This document shows positions 28,772 through 41,300 of a stretch of DNA of 64,000 nt, one piece after another. The stretch is from Citrobacter sp. On2M (GTDB taxonomy: Bacteria; Pseudomonadota; Gammaproteobacteria; Enterobacterales; Enterobacteriaceae): assembly GCF_018035235.1 (NCBI RefSeq), contig NZ_WPCV01000002.1, positions 682,001 to 746,000 of the forward strand, in the 5' to 3' direction. How positions within the stretch are numbered: position 1 is the first letter of the stretch; each line of letters starts with the position of its first letter. The translations under genes and the position numbers were made by a program. The notes beneath the pieces were generated by a model. It had not been told where the DNA came from, did no database searches, and saw nothing but the letters and a program-made list of their open reading frames with translations.

Positions 28772-29938
28772 ATGTCTGAATTAGTTAACACCTCTGAAGT
28801 CGTCATTCCTGCGGTTCCAAATAAAAATGGAAAAATTAACCTGCTGGATCTGAACCGTCAGCAAATGCGCGAATTCTTCAAAGAAATGGGCGAAAAACCG
28901 TTTCGTGCCGATCAGGTCATGAAGTGGATGTATCACTATTGCAGCGACAACTTTGATGACATGACTGACATCAATAAAGTGCTGCGTAACAAGCTGAAAG
29001 AAGTGGCTGAAATTCGCGCCCCGGAAGTGGTGGAAGAGCAGCGTTCCTCTGACGGTACGATCAAATGGGCCATTGCGGTTGGCGATCAACGCGTAGAAAC
29101 CGTGTATATCCCGGAAGACGATCGCGCTACCCTGTGTGTTTCTTCACAAGTCGGTTGTGCATTAGAGTGTAAATTCTGCTCTACAGCGCAACAGGGCTTT
29201 AACCGTAACCTGCGGGTGTCGGAAATCATTGGTCAGGTCTGGCGTGCGGCGAAAATCGTCGGCGCGGTGAAAGCAACGGGCGTGCGTCCTATCACCAACG
29301 TGGTGATGATGGGGATGGGCGAGCCTCTGCTCAACCTGACCAACGTGGTGCCAGCGATGGAAATCATGCTGGACGACTTTGGTTTCGGGCTGTCCAAGCG
29401 TCGCGTTACGCTCTCCACCTCGGGCGTTGTGCCTGCGCTGGATAAGCTGGGCGATATGATCGACGTCGCGCTGGCGATTTCTCTGCATGCGCCGAACGAT
29501 GAAATTCGTGACGAAATTGTGCCTATCAACAAAAAGTACAATATCGAAACGTTCCTTGGCGCCGTCCGTCGTTATCTGGAGAAATCCAACGCTAACCAGG
29601 GTCGTGTAACCATTGAATATGTGATGTTGGATCACATCAATGATGGCACTGAACACGCGCATCAGTTGGCCGAACTGCTGAAAGATACGCCGTGTAAGAT
29701 CAACCTGATCCCGTGGAACCCGTTCCCGGGCGCGCCGTATGGTCGTAGCTCTAACAGCCGTATCGATCGTTTCTCCAAAGTGTTGATGAGCTATGGTTTC
29801 ACCACCATCGTGCGTAAAACACGTGGCGATGACATTGATGCAGCCTGCGGTCAGCTGGCGGGCGACGTTATCGACCGTACCAAGCGTACTCTGCGTAAGC
29901 GTATGCAGGGCGACGCTATCGACATCAAGACCGTTTGA
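28772..29938 (+). CDS. rlmN: 23S rRNA/tRNA adenine-C2 methyltransferase RlmN
   Basis: 388 aa from [11 protein letters not shown]. The long upstream frame crosses the terminator and is rejected. Radical-SAM motif CxxxCxxC at C129, C133, C136 (CALECKFC) and the methyl-carrying cysteine near the end in [12 protein letters not shown]. It methylates A2503 of 23S rRNA and A37 of some tRNAs, using a [4Fe-4S] cluster likely supplied by the isc system. A perfect 12-bp hairpin follows. Confidence 0.96.
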   Translation: MSELVNTSEVVIPAVPNKNGKINLLDLNRQQMREFFKEMGEKPFRADQVMKWMYHYCSDNFDDMTDINKVLRNKLKEVAEIRAPEVVEEQRSSDGTIKWAIAVGDQRVETVYIPEDDRATLCVSSQVGCALECKFCSTAQQGFNRNLRVSEIIGQVWRAAKIVGAVKATGVRPITNVVMMGMGEPLLNLTNVVPAMEIMLDDFGFGLSKRRVTLSTSGVVPALDKLGDMIDVALAISLHAPNDEIRDEIVPINKKYNIETFLGAVRRYLEKSNANQGRVTIEYVMLDHINDGTEHAHQLAELLKDTPCKINLIPWNPFPGAPYGRSSNSRIDRFSKVLMSYGFTTIVRKTRGDDIDAACGQLAGDVIDRTKRTLRKRMQGDAIDIKTV

Positions 29939-29945
29939 TGTTGAG

Positions 29946-29978
29946 TGCACTACGGTATAATTCATGTACCGTAGTGCA
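29946..29978. other. Perfect 12-bp hairpin downstream of rlmN
   Basis: TGCACTACGGTA (29946-29957) and TACCGTAGTGCA (29967-29978) with a 9-nt loop. No T-run on either side, so it may be an operator, a processing site or a 3' stabiliser rather than a terminator. Confidence 0.7.
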
Positions 29979-30223
29979 ACGTAAGCCAGATGAGGTTCCT
30001 TGTTGTTGTCGTCAGGTCAATAATAACGGTGCGTTTTTGTCGACTTTAAGGCAGTATGTAACGGCGCAACAAGCGTTTAACCCTCAGGTTTACGCTGTTT
30101 TGTCATTGATGGTCTGACGGTTTTATACTGTCTGACGAAGGTTAACTGACCAGATGTTTCGCGGTGTGGGTGAGCATTATGGCTCGCCGGCATCAGAACC
30201 CAAATATTACGCAGCTGTAGCGA

Positions 30224-31225
30224 ATGAATACTGAAGCCACGCACGACAAAAATGAAGCACTCTCCACCGGCGTTCGTCTGCGCAATGCCCGTGAACAACT
30301 CGGATTCAGCCAGCAGGCAGTCGCGGAGCGACTTTGCCTGAAGGTCTCCACGGTACGCGATATTGAAGAAGATAAGGCGCCAGCCGATCTCGCTTCAACA
30401 TTCCTGCGCGGGTATATCCGTTCTTATGCGCGTCTGGTGCATATTCCTGAAGAAGAACTGTTGCCAGGGCTGGAAAAACAGGCTCCGATTCGTCCTGCTA
30501 AAGTCGCGCCGATGCAGAGCTTTTCGCTCGGTAAGCGTCGTAAGAAACGCGACGGCTGGTTAATGACCTTTACCTGGCTGGTACTGTTTGTCGTTGTCGG
30601 ACTGACAGGTGCCTGGTGGTGGCAGAACCATAAAGCGCAGCAGGAAGAGATCACCACCATGGCCGATCAATCCTCCGCTGAGTTGAATGCCGGTAAAGAG
30701 GGGGCGCAGAATGTACCGTTAGATACCAGCGCTGCGGCAAGCCAGGATACCACGTCGGTAGCTGAAAATGGCGCGGTAACGGATGCGGCGCCAGCGCAAC
30801 AAGATGCCGCAGCGACTCAGGCTCCGGCTGCTGATGCGCAACAGAACGCCGTTGTAGCACCTTCTCAGGCTAACGTTGATACCGCAACCACAGCGCCAAC
30901 CGCTCCGGCCGCCGCAGCACCGTTGCCGACTGACCAGGCGGGCGTTACAACACCGGCTGGCGATCCTAACGCGCTGGTAATGAACTTTACCGCCGACTGC
31001 TGGCTGGAAGTCACCGATGCGACCGGTAAGAAACTGTTCAGCGGGATGCAACGTAAAGATGGCAATCTGAATCTGACCGGTCAGGCGCCGTACAAACTGA
31101 AAATTGGCGCTCCGGCGGCAGTGCAGATTCAGTTCCAGGGTAAACCTGTCGACCTGAGTCGTTTTATCAGAACTAACCAGGTTGCGCGTCTGACCGTTAA
31201 TGCCGAACAATCACCGGCTCAGTAA
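30224..31225 (+). CDS. rodZ: Cytoskeletal protein RodZ
   Basis: 333 aa (E. coli 337). N-terminal Xre-like helix-turn-helix ([34 protein letters not shown]) that binds MreB rather than DNA. One transmembrane helix ([20 protein letters not shown], near residue 115). Ala/Pro/Gln/Thr-rich periplasmic linker, then a beta domain ([17 protein letters not shown]). It keeps the rod shape. The linker composition differs from K-12 as expected for a fast-evolving spacer. ispG follows after 26 nt. Confidence 0.95.
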   Translation: MNTEATHDKNEALSTGVRLRNAREQLGFSQQAVAERLCLKVSTVRDIEEDKAPADLASTFLRGYIRSYARLVHIPEEELLPGLEKQAPIRPAKVAPMQSFSLGKRRKKRDGWLMTFTWLVLFVVVGLTGAWWWQNHKAQQEEITTMADQSSAELNAGKEGAQNVPLDTSAAASQDTTSVAENGAVTDAAPAQQDAAATQAPAADAQQNAVVAPSQANVDTATTAPTAPAAAAPLPTDQAGVTTPAGDPNALVMNFTADCWLEVTDATGKKLFSGMQRKDGNLNLTGQAPYKLKIGAPAAVQIQFQGKPVDLSRFIRTNQVARLTVNAEQSPAQ

Positions 31226-31251
31226 CAGACGGCAATGCGGGAGATTTTTTA

Positions 31252-32370
31252 ATGCATAACCAGGCTCCAATTCAACGTAGAAAATCGACACGAATTTACG
31301 TTGGGAACGTGCCGATCGGCGATGGCGCTCCCATCGCCGTACAGTCGATGACCAATACGCGTACCACAGATGTGGAAGCAACGGTTAATCAGATTAAAGC
31401 GTTGGAACGCGTAGGCGCAGACATTGTTCGTGTCTCTGTACCGACAATGGATGCAGCAGAGGCGTTCAAGCTTATCAAACAGCAGGTTAACGTCCCGCTG
31501 GTTGCCGATATTCACTTCGACTATCGTATCGCGCTGAAGGTGGCGGAATACGGCGTTGATTGCCTGCGTATTAACCCAGGCAATATCGGCAACGAAGAGC
31601 GCATTCGCATGGTGGTTGACTGCGCTCGTGATAAAAATATTCCGATCCGCATCGGCGTTAATGCCGGTTCGCTGGAAAAAGATCTGCAGGAAAAATACGG
31701 AGAACCGACGCCGCAAGCGCTGCTGGAATCTGCTATGCGCCATGTGGATCACCTCGATCGCCTCAACTTCGATCAATTCAAAGTCAGCGTTAAAGCGTCT
31801 GACGTTTTCCTCGCCGTAGAGTCTTATCGCTTGCTGGCGAAACAGATTGATCAGCCGTTGCATCTGGGGATCACCGAAGCCGGTGGTGCACGCAGCGGGG
31901 CGGTAAAATCCGCGATCGGTTTAGGGTTGCTGCTGTCTGAAGGGATCGGCGATACGCTGCGCGTTTCTTTGGCTGCCGATCCGGTGGAAGAGATCAAAGT
32001 TGGCTTCGACATCCTGAAATCGCTGCGCATTCGTGCGCGCGGGATCAACTTTATCGCTTGCCCAACCTGCTCGCGTCAGGAGTTTGACGTTATCGGCACG
32101 GTGAACGCGCTGGAGCAACGCCTGGAAGATATCATTACGCCAATGGATGTTTCGATCATCGGTTGCGTGGTAAACGGCCCTGGTGAAGCGCTGGTTTCTA
32201 CGCTGGGCGTGACGGGCGGTAACAAGAAAAGCGGTCTGTATGAAGACGGAGTGCGTAAGGACAGACTCGATAACGACGACATGATTACGCAGCTTGAAGC
32301 CCGCATTCGTGCTAAAGCAAGTATTCTGGACGAAGCGCGTCGTATCGACGTGCAGCAGCTTGAAAAATAA
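31252..32370 (+). CDS. ispG: (E)-4-hydroxy-3-methylbut-2-enyl diphosphate synthase IspG
   Basis: 372 aa, the E. coli length. [4Fe-4S] ligands in [10 protein letters not shown] (two Cys) and [10 protein letters not shown] (third Cys), with the TIM-barrel start [20 protein letters not shown]. It makes HMBPP in the MEP isoprenoid pathway, taking reducing power from flavodoxin. GGGAG is 9-10 nt before the ATG. It sits in the rodZ-ispG-hisS-yfgM-bamB-der cluster. Confidence 0.96.
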   Translation: MHNQAPIQRRKSTRIYVGNVPIGDGAPIAVQSMTNTRTTDVEATVNQIKALERVGADIVRVSVPTMDAAEAFKLIKQQVNVPLVADIHFDYRIALKVAEYGVDCLRINPGNIGNEERIRMVVDCARDKNIPIRIGVNAGSLEKDLQEKYGEPTPQALLESAMRHVDHLDRLNFDQFKVSVKASDVFLAVESYRLLAKQIDQPLHLGITEAGGARSGAVKSAIGLGLLLSEGIGDTLRVSLAADPVEEIKVGFDILKSLRIRARGINFIACPTCSRQEFDVIGTVNALEQRLEDIITPMDVSIIGCVVNGPGEALVSTLGVTGGNKKSGLYEDGVRKDRLDNDDMITQLEARIRAKASILDEARRIDVQQLEK

Positions 32371-32379
32371 CAACGTGAT

Positions 32380-32398
32380 GGGAAGCGGCGTGCTTCCC
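32380..32398 (+). other. Short stem between ispG and hisS
   Basis: GGGAAGC (32380-32386) pairs with GCTTCCC (32392-32398). No T-run, so it is likely an intercistronic stabiliser. Confidence 0.5.
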
Positions 32399-32480
32399 GT
32401 GTATGATTGAACCCGCATGGCGCCCGCATTGTTCGGGTTAGCGCTGAGGTTTCATTTTTATATTCATAAAGAGAATAAAC

Positions 32481-33755
32481 GTGGCAAAAAACATTCAAGC
32501 CATTCGCGGCATGAACGATTATCTGCCTGGCGAAACCGCCATCTGGCAGCGCATTGAAGGCACTCTCAAAAACGTGCTCGGCAGCTATGGTTACAGTGAA
32601 ATCCGCTTGCCGATTGTAGAGCAGACCCCGTTATTCAAACGCGCGATTGGTGAAGTCACCGACGTGGTTGAAAAAGAGATGTATACCTTTGAGGACCGTA
32701 ATGGCGACAGCCTGACGTTGCGTCCTGAAGGGACTGCGGGCTGCGTACGCGCCGGCATCGAACATGGTCTCCTGTACAATCAGGAACAGCGTCTGTGGTA
32801 TATCGGGCCGATGTTCCGCCACGAACGTCCGCAAAAAGGGCGCTATCGTCAATTCCATCAGTTGGGTTGCGAAGTTTTTGGCCTGCAAGGCCCGGACATC
32901 GATGCTGAACTCATTCTGCTGACCGCCCGCTGGTGGCGTGCGCTGGGTATTTCCCAGCATGTGAGACTTGAACTGAACTCCATTGGTTCGCTTGAAGCAC
33001 GTGCGAACTACCGTGATGCGCTGGTCGCTTATCTGGAACAGTATAAAGATAAACTGGACGAAGACTGTAAGCGCCGCATGTACACCAACCCGTTGCGCGT
33101 GCTCGACTCCAAAAACCCGGAAGTACAGGCACTACTCAACGATGCGCCTGCGCTGGGCGACTATCTGGATGACGACTCGCGCGAGCATTTTGCAGGCTTG
33201 TGCAAACTGCTGGAATCCGCAGGTATTGCCTACACCGTCAATCAGCGTCTGGTTCGTGGTCTTGATTACTACAACCGTACCGTATTTGAGTGGGTCACCA
33301 CCAGCCTGGGCTCACAAGGTACCGTGTGTGCAGGTGGTCGTTATGACGGTCTGGTAGAGCAACTTGGCGGCCGCGCAACGCCGGCGGTAGGCTTTGCTAT
33401 GGGCCTTGAACGACTTGTTTTGTTAGTTCAGGCAGTTAATCCGGAATTTAACGCAGATCCTGTTGTCGATATATACCTGGTCGCTTCAGGGGCAGACACG
33501 CAGTCAGCGGCAATGCGACTTGCAGAACGTCTGCGCGATGAAGTTCCTGGTGTGAAACTGATGACAAACCACGGCGGCGGCAACTTTAAGAAACAGTTTG
33601 CCCGCGCCGATAAGTGGGGCGCCCGCGTTGCACTAGTACTGGGCGAGTCCGAAGTGGCTGACGGTACTGTTGTAGTGAAGGATTTGCGCTCTGGTGAGCA
33701 AACGGCAGTAGCGCAGGATAGCGTTGCCGCGCATTTGCGCACTCTATTGGGCTAA
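32481..33755 (+). CDS. hisS: Histidyl-tRNA synthetase
   Basis: 424 aa class II synthetase starting [16 protein letters not shown]. Motif 2 lies in [19 protein letters not shown] and the His-specific signature [13 protein letters not shown] is present, with [12 protein letters not shown] and motif 3 [12 protein letters not shown]. The C-terminal anticodon-binding domain follows. It charges tRNA-His in the cytoplasm. yfgM starts 13 nt after the stop. Confidence 0.97.
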   Translation: MAKNIQAIRGMNDYLPGETAIWQRIEGTLKNVLGSYGYSEIRLPIVEQTPLFKRAIGEVTDVVEKEMYTFEDRNGDSLTLRPEGTAGCVRAGIEHGLLYNQEQRLWYIGPMFRHERPQKGRYRQFHQLGCEVFGLQGPDIDAELILLTARWWRALGISQHVRLELNSIGSLEARANYRDALVAYLEQYKDKLDEDCKRRMYTNPLRVLDSKNPEVQALLNDAPALGDYLDDDSREHFAGLCKLLESAGIAYTVNQRLVRGLDYYNRTVFEWVTTSLGSQGTVCAGGRYDGLVEQLGGRATPAVGFAMGLERLVLLVQAVNPEFNADPVVDIYLVASGADTQSAAMRLAERLRDEVPGVKLMTNHGGGNFKKQFARADKWGARVALVLGESEVADGTVVVKDLRSGEQTAVAQDSVAAHLRTLLG

Positions 33756-33768
33756 GGAGAAGGACAGC

Positions 33769-34389
33769 GTGGAAATTTACGAGAACGAAAACGACCAGGT
33801 TGATGCGGTAAAACGCTTCTTTGCTGAAAATGGCAAAGCGCTGGCTGTTGGGATCATTTTAGGGGTTGGCGCGCTGGTTGGCTGGCGTTACTGGACCAGC
33901 CATCAGACAGAGTCCGCACGCTCTGCTTCTCTGGCTTATCAAAATACGGTGACTGCGGTTAGCGCGGGTAAACCGGATAGCATTCCTGCTGCAGAGAAAT
34001 TTGCCGCAGAGAACAAAAATACTTACGGCGCGTTAGCTTCACTGGAACTGGCGCAACAGTTTGTTGACCAAAATGAACTAGAGAAAGCTGCAAGCCAATT
34101 GCAACAAGGCTTAGCTGCGACCAGCGATGAAAATCTCAAAGCGGTGATTAACCTGCGTCTGGCTCGTGTTCAGGTTCAGCTTAAACAGGCTGATACCGCG
34201 CTGAAAACGCTCGACACCATTAAGGGTGAAGGGTGGGCGGCCATTGTTGCCGATCTACGCGGTGAAGCGTTGCTGAGCAAAGGCGACAAACAAGGCGCGC
34301 GTAGCGCATGGGAAGCGGGCGTGAAAAGCGATGCCTCTCCTGCTCTGAGCGAAATGATGCAGATGAAAATCAATAATTTGTCCATCTGA
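33769..34389 (+). CDS. yfgM: YfgM, TPR-type ancillary SecYEG translocon protein
   Basis: 206 aa from a GTG start (residues VEIYENENDQVDAVKRFFAE), equal to E. coli. An in-frame ATG 15 codons earlier overlaps hisS and is less likely because AAGGAGAAGG lies just before the GTG. One N-terminal membrane helix (ALAVGIILGVGALVGWRYW), then a periplasmic TPR-like domain. It associates with SecYEG and PpiD to help periplasmic folding. bamB follows by 10 nt. Confidence 0.94.
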   Translation: MEIYENENDQVDAVKRFFAENGKALAVGIILGVGALVGWRYWTSHQTESARSASLAYQNTVTAVSAGKPDSIPAAEKFAAENKNTYGALASLELAQQFVDQNELEKAASQLQQGLAATSDENLKAVINLRLARVQVQLKQADTALKTLDTIKGEGWAAIVADLRGEALLSKGDKQGARSAWEAGVKSDASPALSEMMQMKINNLSI

Positions 34390-34399
34390 GAGGGACCCG

Positions 34400-35578
34400 A
34401 TGCAATTGCGTAAATTACTTCTGCCAGGGCTGCTTTCTGTTACCCTATTGAGCGGCTGTTCACTGTTTAGTGGCGAAGAAGATGTCGTTAAGATGTCCCC
34501 ATTACCGGTGGTTGAAAACCAGTTTACTCCGTCCACTGCATGGAGCACCTCTGTAGGCAACGGTATTGGTGATTTCTATTCCAATCTTCATCCTGCGCTG
34601 GCGGATAATGTTGTCTATGCAGCTTCACGCGCCGGTGTCGTGAAAGCGTTGAATGCAGACGACGGTAAAGAAGTCTGGTCTGTTAATCTGGGTGAGAAAG
34701 ACGGATGGTTCTCCCGTGCATCAGCACAGCTTTCTGGCGGTGTCACCGTATCCGGCGGGCATGTTTATATCGGCAGTGAGAAAGCGCAGGTTTATGCGCT
34801 GAACACCAGCGACGGTACCACCGCATGGCAGACGAAAGTTGCCGGGGAAGCGCTGTCTCGTCCGGTTGTTAGCGATGGCATGGTGTTGATCCACACCAGT
34901 AACGGCCAACTGCAAGCCTTGAACGAAGCTGACGGCGCCATCAAATGGACCGTTAACCTCGATATGCCTTCTCTGTCACTGCGCGGAGAATCTGCGCCAG
35001 CGACCGCTTTTGGCGCTGCCATTGTCGGTGGCGATAATGGTCGCGTAAGCGCCGTGCTGATGCAGCAGGGCCAGATGATTTGGCAGCAACGCATTTCGCA
35101 GGCGACAGGTCCAACGGAAATCGATCGTCTGAGCGACGTTGATACCACACCGGTTATCGTCAATGGCGTTGTTTACGCGCTGGCTTATAATGGTAACCTG
35201 ACGGCGCTGGATCTGCGTAGCGGTCAGATCATGTGGAAACGTGAACTGGGCTCGGTGAATGATTTTATCGTCGACGGTAACCGTATCTACCTGGTTGACC
35301 AGAACGACCGCGTACTGGCGCTGACCACCGACGGCGGCGTGACGCTGTGGACGCAAAGCGATCTGCTGCACCGTCTGCTGACGTCCCCGGTATTGTATAA
35401 CGGCAATCTGGTTGTGGGTGATAGCGAAGGCTACCTGCACTGGATCAACGTTGACGATGGCCGTTTTGTTGCCCAGCAGAAAGTTGACAGCTCTGGTTTC
35501 CTGACTGAGCCGGTCTCTGCTGATGGTAAACTGCTGATCCAGGCGAAAGACGGTACGCTGTACTCTATTACGCGTTAA
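34400..35578 (+). CDS. bamB: Outer membrane assembly lipoprotein BamB
   Basis: 392 aa. Lipobox LSGC with lipidated C20 and an eight-bladed beta-propeller of PQQ-like repeats (DGKEVWSVNLG, DGTTAWQTKV, DGAIKWTVNL, SGQIMWKREL). It binds BamA and helps deliver outer membrane proteins. A terminator-like stem follows. Length matches E. coli. Confidence 0.96.
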   Translation: MQLRKLLLPGLLSVTLLSGCSLFSGEEDVVKMSPLPVVENQFTPSTAWSTSVGNGIGDFYSNLHPALADNVVYAASRAGVVKALNADDGKEVWSVNLGEKDGWFSRASAQLSGGVTVSGGHVYIGSEKAQVYALNTSDGTTAWQTKVAGEALSRPVVSDGMVLIHTSNGQLQALNEADGAIKWTVNLDMPSLSLRGESAPATAFGAAIVGGDNGRVSAVLMQQGQMIWQQRISQATGPTEIDRLSDVDTTPVIVNGVVYALAYNGNLTALDLRSGQIMWKRELGSVNDFIVDGNRIYLVDQNDRVLALTTDGGVTLWTQSDLLHRLLTSPVLYNGNLVVGDSEGYLHWINVDDGRFVAQQKVDSSGFLTEPVSADGKLLIQAKDGTLYSITR

Positions 35579-35599
35579 TCGTCCCGGCCGCTCGCTTTG

Positions 35600-35632
35600 A
35601 AAAACGGCTCCTGGATGCAGGGGCCGTTTTAC
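35600..35632 (+). terminator. Terminator-like hairpin between bamB and der
   Basis: AAAACGGC (35601-35608) pairs with GCCGTTTT (35623-35630), and a T-rich stretch follows (CTGTTTTT). Confidence 0.7.
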
Positions 35633-35695
35633 TGTTTTTAACAACGGCGCAAAATGCGCCCGTTGTCTGATGATTTTTTAAATGAGGCTTTAAAC

Positions 35696-37168
35696 ATGGT
35701 ACCTGTGGTCGCGCTTGTCGGGCGCCCTAACGTTGGCAAATCCACGTTATTTAACCGTCTAACTCGCACCCGAGATGCGCTGGTTGCGGATTTCCCGGGT
35801 CTGACTCGTGACCGTAAGTACGGTCGTGCGGAAATTGAAGGCCGCGAGTTTATCTGTATTGATACCGGCGGTATTGATGGCACCGAAGACGGTGTTGAAA
35901 CTCGTATGGCGGAACAGTCGCTGTTGGCTATTGAGGAAGCGGACGTTGTGCTGTTCATGGTGGATGCGCGTGCTGGCCTGATGCCTGCAGATGAAGCTAT
36001 TGCGAAGCATCTGCGTTCGCGCCAGAAACCGACGTTCCTGGTCGCCAACAAAACTGACGGACTCGATCCTGACCAGGCGGTTGTTGATTTTTACTCACTG
36101 GGGTTGGGCGAAATTTATCCGATCGCGGCGTCTCATGGTCGTGGCGTTCTTAGCCTGCTGGAACATGTTCTGCTGCCGTGGATGGATGACGTTGCTCCGC
36201 AGGAAGAAGTGGACGAAGACGCGGAATATTGGGCGCAACTGGAAGCCAAAGAAAACGGCGAAGAAGAGCCTGAAGACGATTTCAACCCGCAGGATCTGCC
36301 GATCAAACTGGCGATTGTTGGTCGTCCGAACGTAGGTAAGTCCACGCTTACTAACCGTATTCTCGGCGAAGATCGTGTGGTGGTTTACGACATGCCGGGG
36401 ACCACGCGTGACAGTATTTATATCCCAATGCAGCGTGATGAACGCGAATATGTGCTCATCGATACCGCAGGCGTGCGCAAGCGCGGCAAAATTACCGAAG
36501 CGGTAGAAAAATTTTCAGTTATCAAAACGCTGCAGGCGATTGAAGACGCCAACGTGGTGATGCTGGTGATTGACGCGCGCGAAGGTATTTCCGATCAGGA
36601 CCTGTCGCTGCTGGGCTTTATCCTCAATAGTGGACGCTCACTCGTTATCGTAGTCAATAAGTGGGATGGCCTGACACAGGAAGTGAAAGAGCAGGTCAAA
36701 GAGACGCTGGACTTCCGTCTGGGCTTTATTGATTTTGCGCGCGTACACTTTATCTCTGCGCTGCACGGCAGCGGTGTCGGTAATCTGTTTGAATCGGTCC
36801 GTGAAGCGTACGACAGCTCCACCCGCCGCGTTAGCACCGCGATGCTGACTCGCATCATGACCATGGCGGTAGAAGATCATCAGCCGCCGCTGGTGCGTGG
36901 TCGTCGCGTTAAGCTGAAATATGCTCACGCCGGTGGTTATAACCCGCCAATCGTGGTGATCCACGGCAATCAGGTTAAAGACCTGCCGGATTCGTACAAG
37001 CGCTATCTGATGAACTATTTCCGTAAATCTTTGAACGTGATGGGGACGCCGATCCGCATTCAGTTTAAAGAAGGAGAAAACCCGTTTGCTAACAAACGCA
37101 ATACGTTGACTCCCACTCAGATGCGTAAACGTAAGCGTTTGATTAAGCATATTAAAAAAAGCAAGTGA
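35696..37168 (+). CDS. der: Double-domain ribosome assembly GTPase Der (EngA)
   Basis: 490 aa from [18 protein letters not shown] start 14 codons upstream is in frame but the E. coli length supports this one. Two tandem G domains, each with GRPNVGKST (near residues 9 and 210), DTGG/DTAG (G3) and NKTD/NKWD (G4), joined by an acidic linker ([10 protein letters not shown]). A C-terminal KH-like domain ends in basic residues. It is essential for 50S subunit maturation. A strong terminator follows. Confidence 0.97.
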   Translation: MVPVVALVGRPNVGKSTLFNRLTRTRDALVADFPGLTRDRKYGRAEIEGREFICIDTGGIDGTEDGVETRMAEQSLLAIEEADVVLFMVDARAGLMPADEAIAKHLRSRQKPTFLVANKTDGLDPDQAVVDFYSLGLGEIYPIAASHGRGVLSLLEHVLLPWMDDVAPQEEVDEDAEYWAQLEAKENGEEEPEDDFNPQDLPIKLAIVGRPNVGKSTLTNRILGEDRVVVYDMPGTTRDSIYIPMQRDEREYVLIDTAGVRKRGKITEAVEKFSVIKTLQAIEDANVVMLVIDAREGISDQDLSLLGFILNSGRSLVIVVNKWDGLTQEVKEQVKETLDFRLGFIDFARVHFISALHGSGVGNLFESVREAYDSSTRRVSTAMLTRIMTMAVEDHQPPLVRGRRVKLKYAHAGGYNPPIVVIHGNQVKDLPDSYKRYLMNYFRKSLNVMGTPIRIQFKEGENPFANKRNTLTPTQMRKRKRLIKHIKKSK

Positions 37169-37186
37169 TCGTTGCTTGATGCTGAT

Positions 37187-37215
37187 AAAAACCCGCGCTT
37201 GTCGCGGGTTTTTTT
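37187..37215 (+). terminator. Rho-independent terminator after der
   Basis: ACCCGCG (37191-37197) and CGCGGGT (37203-37209) with an A-tract before and seven T after. Ends the cluster. Confidence 0.92.
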
Positions 37216-37468
37216 CGTTAATTCATCGCCAGCCTCAACCCGTGCGATGTCAATTACTATTCGTTTTTTACCAAGTTTAAATCTAAGAAAGTAGACATTT
37301 GTCGAGTTTTCATCTTAAAGTCCGGGGTCTGGTACTAGACAAAACTAGTCTTAGGTTATCAAATGGTTAAATAAATTTTCGCCGCATGTAAAAAATCGGT
37401 CAGATACGTAACTGACTGGCGTACATCGCGGTGTCTACACGCACGACGACATAACTTTCGGGAGAATT
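37216..37468 (+). promoter_or_regulatory. AT-rich leader of the POT transporter gene
   Basis: No gene is visible. The stretch is AT-rich, contains the palindrome-like ACTAGACAAAACTAGT (about 37333-37350) and ends in GGGAGAATT before the ATG. The promoter itself is not assigned. Confidence 0.4.
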
Positions 37469-39010
37469 ATGCAATCCTCTGTTAATCAAAAAGAAAGCCG
37501 AACTTTCTTCGGCCATCCTTATCCGCTCGGCTCGCTGTTCTTCACAGAGATGTGGGAGCGTTTCTCGTTTTATGGCATTCGCCCGTTACTGATCCTGTTT
37601 ATGGCGGCTACCGTTTATGACGGCGGCATGGGGCTGGCGCGTGAAAACGCCTCGGCGATCGTGGGTATCTTTGCCGGTACGATGTACCTCGCCGCGCTGC
37701 CGGGCGGCTGGTTGGCGGATAACTGGCTCGGTCAGCAAAAAGCAGTGTGGTACGGTTCCATTCTGATTGCGCTCGGCCATCTGTCGATTGCGCTCTCGGC
37801 CATCATGGGGAACAACCTGTTTTTTATCGGCCTGATGTTTATCGTGCTCGGCTCCGGTCTGTTTAAGACCTGTATTTCGGTCATGGTAGGCACGCTGTAT
37901 AAAAAAGGCGATGCGCGCCGCGACGGCGGTTTCTCGCTGTTCTACATGGGCATCAACATGGGGTCGTTCATCGCGCCGCTGATCTCCGGCTGGCTGATTA
38001 AAACCCACGGCTGGCACTGGGGTTTTGGTATTGGTGGCATCGGGATGCTGGTCGCGCTGATTATTTTCCGTGTTTTTGCCGTTCCGTCGATGAAGCGCTA
38101 CGATAGCGAAGTCGGTCTGGATTCCACCTGGAATAGTCCTGTTGTGAAACGTAACGGCGTGGGCGCGTGGCTGCTGGCGCTGGCCGTCGGCGTGGTGGTT
38201 ATCGTTACGCTGATTGCGCAGGGCGTGATTGTGATAAACCCGGTCGCGGTTGCCAGCATGCTGGTGTACGTGATCGCCGCATCCGTTGCTCTCTACTTCA
38301 TCTACCTGTTTATCTTTGCTGGTCTGAATCGTAAAGAGCGCGCCAGACTGCTGGTTTGTTTTATCCTGCTGGTCTCCGCCGCGTTCTTCTGGTCGGCGTT
38401 TGAGCAAAAACCAACCTCGTTTAACCTGTTCGCCAATGACTACACTAATCGTATGATCGGTGATTTTGAAATCCCGGCGGTTTGGTTCCAGTCAATCAAC
38501 GCGCTGTTTATCATTCTGCTGGCACCTGTGTTTAGCTGGGCGTGGCCGAAGCTGGCGAGCATGAACATTCGTCCGAGCAGCATCACCAAATTTGTTATCG
38601 GTATTCTGTGTGCAGCGGCAGGTTTTGGTCTGATGATGCTGGCGGCGCAAAACGTGCTGAGCAACGGCGGGGCAGGCGTTTCACCATTCTGGCTGGTGGG
38701 CAGTATTCTGATGCTTACGCTTGGCGAACTGTGTCTGAGTCCGATTGGTCTGGCAACCATGACGCTGTTGGCACCGGAAAGAATGCGTGGGCAGATGATG
38801 GGTCTGTGGTTCTGCGCCAGTGCGCTGGGTAACCTGGCCGCGGGTCTGATTGGTGGTCATGTGAAGGCTGACCAACTGGATATGCTGCCGGATCTCTTCG
38901 CGCGCTGTTCGATTGCGCTGCTGATCTGCGCTGCAGTACTGATCGTCCTCATTGTTCCGATTCGTCGCATGCTGGAAAATACGCAAACTAAACCGGTGAC
39001 CAGCGCCTGA
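37469..39010 (+). CDS. POT-family proton-dependent di/tripeptide transporter
   Basis: 513 aa, about 14 membrane helices. Family motifs: EMWERFSFYGIRPLLILFM (ExxERFxYY-type proton motif) near residue 28, GGWLADNWLGQQKAVWYGS in the second helix pair and FSLFYMGINMGSFIAP (PTR2 signature 2). It should import small peptides with protons. It is not obviously DtpA-DtpD of E. coli and has no counterpart between der and yfgJ in K-12, so it is accessory. GGGAG lies 5 nt before the ATG. Confidence 0.85.
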   Translation: MQSSVNQKESRTFFGHPYPLGSLFFTEMWERFSFYGIRPLLILFMAATVYDGGMGLARENASAIVGIFAGTMYLAALPGGWLADNWLGQQKAVWYGSILIALGHLSIALSAIMGNNLFFIGLMFIVLGSGLFKTCISVMVGTLYKKGDARRDGGFSLFYMGINMGSFIAPLISGWLIKTHGWHWGFGIGGIGMLVALIIFRVFAVPSMKRYDSEVGLDSTWNSPVVKRNGVGAWLLALAVGVVVIVTLIAQGVIVINPVAVASMLVYVIAASVALYFIYLFIFAGLNRKERARLLVCFILLVSAAFFWSAFEQKPTSFNLFANDYTNRMIGDFEIPAVWFQSINALFIILLAPVFSWAWPKLASMNIRPSSITKFVIGILCAAAGFGLMMLAAQNVLSNGGAGVSPFWLVGSILMLTLGELCLSPIGLATMTLLAPERMRGQMMGLWFCASALGNLAAGLIGGHVKADQLDMLPDLFARCSIALLICAAVLIVLIVPIRRMLENTQTKPVTSA

Positions 39011-39073
39011 TACCACCTCGTTTGTGCCGGGGCAGACGTTGTGTCCCGGCCATTTAATTTTCGAGGTAAGAAC

Positions 39074-39500
39074 ATGCTGTTTGGGTTTGTTGGCCTTGGC
39101 GCAGTCGTTGAAACGGCATACTTGCCTGCATTACATAACCTCTTTAGTGATTCACTACGCTGAGCGGGTTTTGATGTTCGCTCCACTAAACAGCCTGCAG
39201 GCGTGACGCGTTGCACATCCTTCGAAGAACTGCTTACTCAGCCTTTTGATATCTTGTTTATCACGACCTTTTCCCTGCACCATCTTGAGGTGTTTGAACA
39301 AGTCCAGGCCTTTCCCATCGCATGTACCGTGGTTGAAAATTCACTGGCGATCTGGCTCAACAAATATGCGGGACCTGATGGCGGACAAAAGGTCTGCGGA
39401 TTTATCTTCGCGACGGGAACATCATCAGCCATGACCGATGCGGTGCGGAAGAAGTGGAGTGCCTGCTAACGTTACAACAGCAGTTACGTGGGCCACATTA
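39074..39500 (+). pseudogene. Remnant of a Gfo/Idh/MocA-family oxidoreductase
   Basis: Reading from the ATG at 39074 (GAGGTAAG upstream) gives MLFGFVGLGAVVETAYLPAL, a Rossmann start, then an in-frame TGA at 39161-39163. The same frame continues with TSFEELLTQPFDILFITTF and VFEQVQAFPIACTVVEN, where the family normally has the EKPLA motif, and stops at 39469. A piece in another frame (AEEVECLLTLQQQLRG, about 39435-39490) looks like the C-terminal helix of such proteins. The middle of the roughly 340-residue enzyme is missing, so one nonsense mutation plus a deletion or frameshift is the likely history. Confidence 0.7.
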
Positions 39501-39554
39501 CGCGCATGGTGTTAAAATAAAAACAAGAATACATTTTCTGTACAAGGACACGAT

Positions 39555-41170
<1,616 letters not shown>

Positions 41171-41232
41171 TTATTCAGTCGAAAGTAACATGCCCACAGA
41201 GGAGCGCAAGGTTTTTTTGCAAAAAAGTGTGG

Positions 41233-41258
41233 ATGCAATCGGTTACGCTCTGTATAAT
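41233..41258 (+). promoter_or_regulatory. guaBA promoter with PurR operator
   Basis: A 16-bp PurR-type box ATGCAATCGGTTACGC (41233-41248) overlaps the spacer, and the -10 TATAAT is at 41253-41258. The arrangement equals the E. coli guaBA promoter, where PurR with guanine or hypoxanthine represses. Confidence 0.85.
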
Positions 41259-41300
41259 GCCGCGGCAATATTTAATAACCTCCCAGGTGAGATATTGCCC

